Shown in pieces: positions 55,651 to 64,000 of a DNA stretch of 64,000 nt. Location of the stretch: contig NZ_JABEKU010000001.1 of the NCBI RefSeq assembly GCF_013283665.1, positions 1,426,001 to 1,490,000 of the forward strand. The letters are read 5' to 3'. The first letter of the stretch is position 1; each line of letters begins with the position of its first letter. The position numbers were made by a program, and so were the translations under genes. This stretch comes from Ensifer sesbaniae. GTDB taxonomy: Bacteria; Pseudomonadota; Alphaproteobacteria; Rhizobiales; Rhizobiaceae. Below the pieces are notes generated by a model. It saw only the letters and a program-made list of their open reading frames with translations, was not told the DNA's origin and searched no databases.

Positions 55651-56658
55651 TCATTCCGGCCGAAGCGCGTTGTCCAGGAAATACCATTGGTCGAGATGCG
55701 CTCGAACGATGGGCTCGATCGCGTCGTTCAGAAGCAGCATATCGTCCAGGAGGCGCGCATTTGCAGGATCTGAGGCTGGAAGCCGGATGGGCTCCAGCGC
55801 CTGGCATTCGAAGCGGAAACCATCGGTACGCAGGCCGTACCAGGGGCAGATCGTGGCACCTGTCATGCGTGCCAGGCGAACGGCAAGCGCGAGATTGCCT
55901 TCCTGATGCGGTTTGCGGTCGAAGAATGGTCCGCGGATCATGCCGCCAAAACCTTCGTCGCAGAACATGCTGACAACACCGCCGCTTTTCAGGACCTTGA
56001 GCGCCGGCCGAATCCCTTCAGCGCCCGGCGGGAGAAACCGCAAGCCGGCCCTGCTGCGGACTCGTTCGGCGATCCACGCCTTGGCCCGGCTTTTCGGGGG
56101 AACGTAGAAGGCATGAGCCTGAAGGTCGAAATGCCGCAGCGCGATCGGTCCCACTTCCCAATTGCCGAGATGGAGTCCAACAACGATGACCGGGCCCTCG
56201 TCCGCTGCCTTGCGGATGGGGGCGAGGCCGTCGGACCGGAGCCTGTTGCGGTGCCGTTGCAACCTGTTGAGGACGGAGAATTCGGTCATCAGGCGGCCCT
56301 GAGCCCGACAGTTTTCGAGAAACAGCGCCTCCTGTTCCTCGGCGTTCAGGTCGGGACGCAGATGCCGTATCGTCTCCCGGGCACGTCGCGAAGCAACCTT
56401 ATGAAAGCGCGGAACGGCGAACAGCCCGAGTGTCGCACCCAAGCGCGAGCAAGCATCCATCGGCAGCAGTTTCATGCCGAAATGAGCAAGTAGGTCGATC
56501 AGGTTCCATAGGTTGTCGGTGACCCAATAGCGCCAAAAAGCCCGCCAGCGATCGCCGCCCGCCAGTGCGTCGGCAAGCCGGGGCGCGTCTTCTTCGGTGA
56601 AGCTCCAGGCTCTGCGCCTGGCAATCGGCTCGCGCAGGGGCGATTCATCCGGCGCCAT
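55651..56658 (-). CDS. LpxL/HtrB-type lysophospholipid/lipid A acyltransferase homologue
   Basis: 335-aa protein of the bacterial lipid A acyltransferase family. The catalytic H-x4-E motif is His163 to Glu168 (HLGNWE), preceded by GPVIVVGL. A later FCDEGFGGMIRGPFFDRKPHQEGNLALAVRLARMTGA segment matches the family's substrate region. An N-terminal hydrophobic stretch (about residues 45-80) may anchor it to the inner membrane. The usual partner genes for the very-long-chain LpxXL branch (acpXL cluster) are absent. The first 14 bases overlap the end of the P450 gene upstream, so the two are co-translated. Acyl donor and acceptor are unknown. Confidence 0.85.
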   Translation of the reverse strand: MAPDESPLREPIARRRAWSFTEEDAPRLADALAGGDRWRAFWRYWVTDNLWNLIDLLAHFGMKLLPMDACSRLGATLGLFAVPRFHKVASRRARETIRHLRPDLNAEEQEALFLENCRAQGRLMTEFSVLNRLQRHRNRLRSDGLAPIRKAADEGPVIVVGLHLGNWEVGPIALRHFDLQAHAFYVPPKSRAKAWIAERVRSRAGLRFLPPGAEGIRPALKVLKSGGVVSMFCDEGFGGMIRGPFFDRKPHQEGNLALAVRLARMTGATICPWYGLRTDGFRFECQALEPIRLPASDPANARLLDDMLLLNDAIEPIVRAHLDQWYFLDNALRPE

Positions 56659-58078
56659 GCGACGTGCTCTCCCGTTTGTGAAGGGTCACGGGAAGGCCAC
56701 CCTTCGGCCGCAATGTCAAGCGGCAGATCGGTTCGACCGCATGGTGCTCTCGGACCCTGACCCGGAACTGCTGAGCGATGATCGCCAGGCACAGGATCGC
56801 TTCCGTCAGACCGAAATGCAGGCCGGGGCAGACGCGCGGGCCGCTTGCGAAGGGAATGAAGCTGTAGGGCGTCGGACGACGGCCCTCGGTGAACCGCTCC
56901 GGATGGAAATGGTGCGGGTCTTCGAAGAGGCTCGCGGTGCGGTGGAGGAGCCATGGCACGATCAGGACCAGCGAGCCCGGTTCGGCAGCGACGTCGCCGA
57001 TCATGTCCGCCTCGCGCGTCTGTCGCGCCAGGATCGGAACCGGCGGGTAGAGGCGAAGCGTTTCCTCGATGACGGCCCGGCACCATTCGAACTGCGGCAC
57101 GTCGTCGATCGTTGGCATTCGGTCGCCGCAGATCCTGGCAATCTCGTCGTGGACGGCCTTCTCGATCCAGCCCGCCTTGGAAAGCAGATACAAGGTCCAG
57201 GTCAGCGTGGCTGCTGTCGTCTCATGACCGGCCATGAAGATGGTCGCGGCCTCGTTGCGCAAGGCGACGAGGTCGAGCTTCAGCTCCGGATTTCGCTGCT
57301 GCCGCCGGATGAGCAGTTCGACCATGGAGTTGTGGTCACCGCGCCCGGCAAGATGATCCTCCACCACCTTGTCGATGGTCCCGTGGATGCGCTTGACCGA
57401 GCGGCGCAGGCTCGGGGTGCGCAGGACGGGGAGCCCGTCGTCGAAGCCGAGGAAATAGCCGATGTTGATGGAATCGACCAGCGACTGGTAACTGGTGAAG
57501 CCCTCGGTCACGGCGGTCGCACTGTCGTCGCCGAGTTGGTTGCCGAAGACGCTGCGCGCGATGATCTCGGCGGTCAGGCCCGCCATTTCGTGGAGCGCGT
57601 TGACCTCGGCCCCATCGGGCATCCGGTTCCAGCGCTCGACCAGTTCGCTGGTCGTCTTCTCCATGACGGGGCCGAAGGACGGGACCCTTTTGGCGTGGAC
57701 GATGTCCGCTACCAACGGCCGTCGTTGCTTCCACGTGTCGCCGTCGGAAATGAACAACCCGTCCCCGAGCAGGAATTCGAGTGCCCGGCGCATCTGCGGG
57801 CTCTTGCGCTCGAAGTTCTCGTGCCGCTTGACGACCACCTGCCGGATCAAGTCGGGTGAGTTGACGACGATGATCTGCCGGCCGAGAATCCGGATCTGCG
57901 AGACGGTTTCGGTATAATCGCCGGCACGCCAGATCGACAGGAAATCCGTCCGCGCCTGGAGCAGGAGCCGCAGCGGCTTACCTGGTGGACCCGAATAGTA
58001 ATCGGCGCGCACGGGGGCGAATTTCCCCTCTGCCAATTCTTCTCTAAAATTTACAGACTGCTGGAGCCAGGCGAGCAT
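56645..58078 (-). CDS. Cytochrome P450
   Basis: 477-aa soluble-type P450. The I-helix oxygen-activation motif is AGHETT (283-288), the K-helix ExxR is Glu339 to Arg342, and the heme loop is FASGPRVCPG with the thiolate Cys417. The length and sequence style resemble the CYP4/CYP102-like fatty-acid hydroxylase side of the family rather than camphor-type enzymes, by eye. No ferredoxin or reductase gene is adjacent. Its stop overlaps the start of an LpxL-type acyltransferase gene, which suggests a lipid substrate. Confidence 0.93.
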   Translation of the reverse strand: MLAWLQQSVNFREELAEGKFAPVRADYYSGPPGKPLRLLLQARTDFLSIWRAGDYTETVSQIRILGRQIIVVNSPDLIRQVVVKRHENFERKSPQMRRALEFLLGDGLFISDGDTWKQRRPLVADIVHAKRVPSFGPVMEKTTSELVERWNRMPDGAEVNALHEMAGLTAEIIARSVFGNQLGDDSATAVTEGFTSYQSLVDSINIGYFLGFDDGLPVLRTPSLRRSVKRIHGTIDKVVEDHLAGRGDHNSMVELLIRRQQRNPELKLDLVALRNEAATIFMAGHETTAATLTWTLYLLSKAGWIEKAVHDEIARICGDRMPTIDDVPQFEWCRAVIEETLRLYPPVPILARQTREADMIGDVAAEPGSLVLIVPWLLHRTASLFEDPHHFHPERFTEGRRPTPYSFIPFASGPRVCPGLHFGLTEAILCLAIIAQQFRVRVREHHAVEPICRLTLRPKGGLPVTLHKRESTSHGAG

Positions 58079-58636
58079 TTACGTCCGATCTGCCGAAATG
58101 TGAAGATGATATTCAGGCGTATACTTGTATATCGTAAATTAAGTCTGGGACGCTCCTGCTACGCCTTAGATGTACTCAAGTTCGTCAGAAGTCGGATTTT
58201 CAGTAGCGTGAGTATGGCATGCCCGATTTTGATGAAAAACGCCATCGCCCGGCCGCGAAATTTTCTTGATGCCATGAATAGCATGCTGAGAAAGTGACGA
58301 TCGCTGCAACCGATGCGCGCTCCGCCAAGAGTACCGTGCCAGCCGAAAGCATGTCTGCAAGTAAAAGCGGCCCTTGACCTGTGGAGGGCCGATGCGTGCA
58401 AAATACAAATCTGCTTCAATGAAGGTGGATTGGAGGCTTCGCGGACCGTGTGGCAAATCGGAGGCTGCGGCGATCTTTGAATTGCAACATTGTATTTGTC
58501 CTTCAACCGGCTGCGATTGAAGGAAATATGCGGTAGCCGTGGTGCCAGTGAAGTGCGCGCGCCCGTACGGGCGCGCAACGCTTGTCGTAACGTCGCTTGT
58601 TCCGAGCGCGGCTGAGGCCGGGAACTGTTGCGAGGA
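58079..58636. other. Intergenic region between the P450 gene and an exported protein gene
   Basis: 558 bp without a supportable gene. The P450-proximal part is AT-richer and should hold its promoter. The far end carries a RIME-like element (about 58500-58576). A possible 41-residue hydrophobic frame (minus strand, about 58160-58285) has no ribosome-binding site. Confidence 0.5.
58500..58576. repeat. RIME-like mosaic element
   Basis: CCTTCAA pairs with TTGAAGG (58500-58523). A perfect 20-bp palindrome, GCGCGCCCGTACGGGCGCGC, lies at 58557-58576. The arrangement mirrors the elements at 41170 and 42680, with diverged sequence. Confidence 0.55.
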
Positions 58637-59830
58637 TCAGTCGTTCGCGGTCACCTTGACGCCGAGCACCGACGGAATGGTGTTCGGTGCGCCCATGGCG
58701 GCGCCCATGATCATCGGGAACGGAACCGGCTTTTCCGGTGCCGCGCTGATCGTCAGGCTCTTCGGGCCATCGAGATAGGCGTTCACGGCGGCGGATACCT
58801 GGTTCTGCAGTTCCGGCACGTTGAGCTGCGCCATCATGATCGGTACCAGGCCCTTCAGCGACTGAGCCATCTGCTCGCCGGAAACGCCTTGCTGCGAGCC
58901 GGCATAGTCGAGTGCCTTCTTGGTGATCGAGGCATCATCGAAGCGGATTTCGGCGCTGTTGAATGTCAGCTGCTGCATCAGGCCCATCATGGCGAGGCCC
59001 ATGGCCTGGTTGGCCTCTTCCTTGTTCGGGTTGGCCTCGGCTGCCTTCATCGCCTCCTGCATCGACTTGACGAAGGCGAGCGTATAGCCCGAAAAGTCAA
59101 AGGCGAAGTTCAGCCGGCCGACATTCTTGAAGTCGAAGGCGTATTCTTCCAGGGCGACATTGCCGCTCTCGATCTCCCAGCTGCCCTTCATCGTCAGGGC
59201 GCCGTCAAGCGTGGTCAGGCCGAGCTTTTCGATTGCGTCCTTCGTCTTGGCATCCTCGACGGACGAAAGGTCCGCCTTGATGCCGGACGCCGTCGCGTCG
59301 AAGTCGAAGCCGGCATCGTTTTCCTGGCGGGCTAGGTTGGCTTCGGTGCTCTCCAGCGAGAAGACTTCCTTGCCCTTCGCACTCACGGTGATCGGCCCGG
59401 TGCTGGCGCTTTCGTAGAGGAGAATATCATTGATGGTGCCGCCGTTCGCGTTGGCGGGGATCGTCAGGCCCGAAATCAGGATATCCTTGACCGATAGGCT
59501 GCCCTCGTCCTGGCTTAGATTGACGTCGGGGAAGGATACGGTTTCTGCGTAGTATCCGCCGCCTTCGGTTTCTTCGACACCTTCGAAGGTCAGCTCGCCG
59601 ATCTTCAGCGCGTCGCCCGGCTGGCTGGCGACCTTCAGCTGCACGCCGGACACCGTCACCTTGTCGCCGTCGACTTCGGCCTTGTCGTAGGTAAAGGATG
59701 TTCCGTTCGCGTTCGTCGCCGCGTCGAGCTTCTTCATCAGGTCAGCGCCGTCGAGCGCGAAGGCCGGGCCGGCGAGCGTGAGGAGCGCGGCGCTCGCCAT
59801 CATCAGGCGGATCTTGCGCGTGTGCATCAT
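58637..59830 (-). CDS. Exported protein of unknown function
   Basis: 397-aa protein with a signal peptide (about residues 1-25, ending GPAFA before LDGADLMKK). The mature part is beta-rich with repeated patterns of the kind KVTVSGVQLKV, ISGLTIPAN and LTMKGSWEIESGNVALEEYAFDFKNVG. These recall DUF945 or AsmA-like periplasmic repeats but without certainty. Methionine-rich helices lie at about 265-300. It has no cysteine in the mature part. Two adjacent ATGs begin the gene; AAGGA lies upstream. It stands alone between a repeat element and parC. Confidence 0.75.
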   Translation of the reverse strand: MMHTRKIRLMMASAALLTLAGPAFALDGADLMKKLDAATNANGTSFTYDKAEVDGDKVTVSGVQLKVASQPGDALKIGELTFEGVEETEGGGYYAETVSFPDVNLSQDEGSLSVKDILISGLTIPANANGGTINDILLYESASTGPITVSAKGKEVFSLESTEANLARQENDAGFDFDATASGIKADLSSVEDAKTKDAIEKLGLTTLDGALTMKGSWEIESGNVALEEYAFDFKNVGRLNFAFDFSGYTLAFVKSMQEAMKAAEANPNKEEANQAMGLAMMGLMQQLTFNSAEIRFDDASITKKALDYAGSQQGVSGEQMAQSLKGLVPIMMAQLNVPELQNQVSAAVNAYLDGPKSLTISAAPEKPVPFPMIMGAAMGAPNTIPSVLGVKVTAND

Positions 59831-62532
<2,702 letters not shown>

Positions 62533-62546
62533 CCAGCAATTGCTGG
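62533..62546. repeat. Perfect 14-bp palindrome after parC
   Basis: CCAGCAATTGCTGG begins on the base after the parC stop. It could fold as a five-base stem with an AATT loop, but no T-run follows. Confidence 0.35.
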
Positions 62547-62701
62547 CCGTGCGGCAGACGAAGCGCATGGCCGGTGTCCCGTTCCGGGGCACTGAATTTG
62601 TTCGTTAAGGTATTGGAAATACAGTTGAAACCGAGCGAGATGCGGCGCTTGTAAGTGCCGCACGTATCGTGGATCACTGGCCATCCAACAGGATGGTGCC
62701 A

Positions 62702-63124
62702 ATGCCGAATGCCAACACTCTCGACGATATTCTCCTGGCGCTCGCCAGCCCGGTTCGCCGGCGGATCTTCGAGATCCTCTTTGCCGGTGAGGCGCGTGTC
62801 ACCGACATCGCCTCGGCCGTTGCGGTGCGAGGCGAAGAACTGGAGAAGCACATCGTACTCCTTGAGGCAGCGGGTCTCGTCACGCGCTTGCGGCGTCGCG
62901 AAGGCGAATCCCTAAGCGGGAATCCGGCGCCATTGAGCGAGGCGGCCACCTGGATCAACACCAATCGTGAGTTGTGGGCGATGCGCGTGCAGATGCCCGA
63001 AACCCGACTGGCATCCGCCGCACCGGAACCGGTGCCGGAACGGACGCCGATTCGCGACCGCCGTGGCGAGGCTGACCAGAAGTCGCGCCGTCCGCGGCCG
63101 ACCGGTCCTCGCCGCGACCATTGA
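62702..63124 (+). CDS. ArsR-like winged-helix protein
   Basis: 140-aa protein. Residues about 5-75 form an ArsR-type winged helix (LDDILLALASPVRRRIFEILFAGEARVTDIASAVAVRGEELEKHIVLLEAAGLVTRLRRREGE). A tail rich in proline and arginine follows (about 98-140) and is probably disordered. No metal-binding cysteines are present, so it is not a classical metal sensor. The ATG at 62702 is chosen because AGGA lies eight bases upstream; in-frame ATGs at 62693 and 62669 exist. Target unknown. Confidence 0.78.
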   Translation: MPNANTLDDILLALASPVRRRIFEILFAGEARVTDIASAVAVRGEELEKHIVLLEAAGLVTRLRRREGESLSGNPAPLSEAATWINTNRELWAMRVQMPETRLASAAPEPVPERTPIRDRRGEADQKSRRPRPTGPRRDH

Positions 63125-63134
63125 TCCGATATCG

Positions 63135-64000
63135 TTACTCGGCGCAGATCACTGCGGCTCTCAGCGCTCGGCTGCGCATCTGCCAGAGCGAATGGCCGAT
63201 GAGCGCCAGGATCAGGATCGCGCCGCCCAGCAAGGTCTGCATCGTCGGGGTTTCGGCAAAGACCAGCCAGACCCAGATCGGCGCCAGGATCGTTTCGAGC
63301 AGGTAGAACATGCCCACTTCCGGCGCGGAGAGGTAACGCGGTCCCGTCGCCAGGCAGAAGAAGGCGAGCGGGATCATCACGAGGCCGTTGAAGAAGATGT
63401 AACCGGGCTCGGCGATCGAGAAGCCCGAAGGGGGCAGCATCAGCAGAGCGACCGCTGCCGGGAAGATCGCCGTCACCAACGGTACCAGCGCCATGTCGCG
63501 CTTGCTCGCGCGGCTGATCGTGATGGCACTGGCCAGGAGAAAGGCAGAGGACGCCGCCATCGCATCGCCGAAGAGATGGCCGCTTTCCAATCCGTTCTGG
63601 ACGATCAATCCGACACCGAACACCATGACCAGCATCGTCACCAACGTGGCGTTCGATGGCCGTTCCCTCAGGAAGATCCAGGACAAGATGGCGGCAAACA
63701 TCGAGGTGAAGGCGAGGATGAAGACCACATTCGCCGTCGAGGTGTTGAAGACGGCGAGCAGGAAGGTGCAGGAATTGATGCCGTAGAACAGCCCGACGGC
63801 AAGCCCGGTCTTGCCCGGCACGAGGGAGATCTTCCGGCCGAACATGCGGTTGATCACGAACCAGGCGCCGAGCGCGACGACGAACGTCGACAGGCTGCGC
63901 ACCGCAAGCAGCGACCAGACGTCGCCACCGGCGGAGCGGATGAGCGGAATGTCGAAGGAGAGCGCGAGACCGCCGAGACCGGTGATGGCAAGGCCGCGCC
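63135..64000 (-). CDS. EamA/DMT-family transporter, 5' end outside the window
   Basis: The last 288 codons of a drug/metabolite transporter family gene; the frame stays open to the right edge (RGLAITGLGGLALSFDIPLIRSAGG precedes the GTG that begins the shorter frame). About nine hydrophobic segments and two EamA repeats are visible (SLLAVRSLSTFVVALGAWFV and YLSAPEVGMFYLLETILAPIWVWLVFAETPTMQTLLGGAILI). It is probably a ten-helix exporter; substrate unknown. Convergent with the ArsR-like gene, with a ten-base gap. Confidence 0.87.
   Translation of the reverse strand, partial: RGLAITGLGGLALSFDIPLIRSAGGDVWSLLAVRSLSTFVVALGAWFVINRMFGRKISLVPGKTGLAVGLFYGINSCTFLLAVFNTSTANVVFILAFTSMFAAILSWIFLRERPSNATLVTMLVMVFGVGLIVQNGLESGHLFGDAMAASSAFLLASAITISRASKRDMALVPLVTAIFPAAVALLMLPPSGFSIAEPGYIFFNGLVMIPLAFFCLATGPRYLSAPEVGMFYLLETILAPIWVWLVFAETPTMQTLLGGAILILALIGHSLWQMRSRALRAAVICAE

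Noticed and set aside
58159-58578. Minus-strand frame in the P450 upstream gap, including a 41-residue hydrophobic tail
   Set aside because: No ribosome-binding site and it runs through a repeat element; kept only as a remark.

Overview
The window is ordinary chromosome of a high-GC alphaproteobacterium, most likely Sinorhizobium/Ensifer or a close Rhizobiaceae relative. The support is the gene set and order (lptF-lptG-lptD, pepA-holC, ndk, moaD-moaE beside pgsA-uvrC, a ropB outer-membrane protein, purM-purN, ppk-ppx), an lpiA-acvB pair, a HdaA-type DnaA homologue, and mosaic palindromic intergenic repeats of the rhizobial RIME kind. I see no prophage, transposase, CRISPR array, rRNA or tRNA. 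Both window edges cut a gene (lptD on the left, a DMT-family exporter on the right).

Layout. 0-2.4 kb: LPS export genes on the minus strand. 2.8-4.8 kb: pepA-holC. 4.9-8.8 kb: a sugar 1-dehydrogenase, a GNAT acetyltransferase and an ABC-F ATPase. 9.1-9.8 kb: two tandem small exported paralogues. 9.9-14.4 kb: a MarR regulator, a degenerate-GGDEF protein and a ligase/carrier/membrane-acyltransferase fusion. 14.3-16.2 kb: DinB, GST, ndk. 16.3-18.3 kb: a lipoprotein and a CGNR zinc-finger regulator divergent from a lone LivH-type permease, with a 28-bp palindrome between. 18.3-22.6 kb: moaE, moaD, pgsA, uvrC and an SDR. 22.9-26.4 kb: ropB, GST, a T2 ribonuclease lipoprotein, a small exported protein, rlmJ. 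26.5-29.3 kb: a molybdopterin oxidoreductase and nudK. 29.4-33.4 kb: lpiA-acvB. 33.4-37.3 kb: purN-purM, an AI-2E family permease, hdaA. 37.4-41.1 kb: ppk-ppx. 41.3-46.6 kb: a phytase-like exported protein, an AraC regulator back to back with a DUF2000 gene, a membrane adenylate cyclase, rnd. 46.6-49.4 kb: a multicopper oxidase and an MFS carrier. 49.7-53.5 kb: aspS, a serine beta-lactamase-fold hydrolase and a divergent TetR regulator. 53.5-58.1 kb: a groEL paralogue without groES, a 77-aa protein, and an acyltransferase overlapping a cytochrome P450 gene. 58.6-64 kb: a large exported protein, parC, an ArsR-like regulator and the truncated exporter.

Envelope lipid biology recurs: LPS export (lptDFG), phospholipid head-group synthesis (pgsA), lysyl-phosphatidylglycerol synthesis and likely hydrolysis (lpiA/acvB), a lipid-A-type acyltransferase with a P450, and a carrier-linked membrane acyltransferase. 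Polyphosphate turnover (ppk/ppx) and molybdopterin synthesis (moaD/moaE) with one molybdoenzyme are also present. The least explained items are the ligase-carrier-acyltransferase fusion, the P450/acyltransferase pair, the CGNR/LivH locus with its palindrome, the tandem exported paralogues, and the groEL paralogue with its small neighbour. Functions are assigned by recognising motifs and families by eye; no database search was run.
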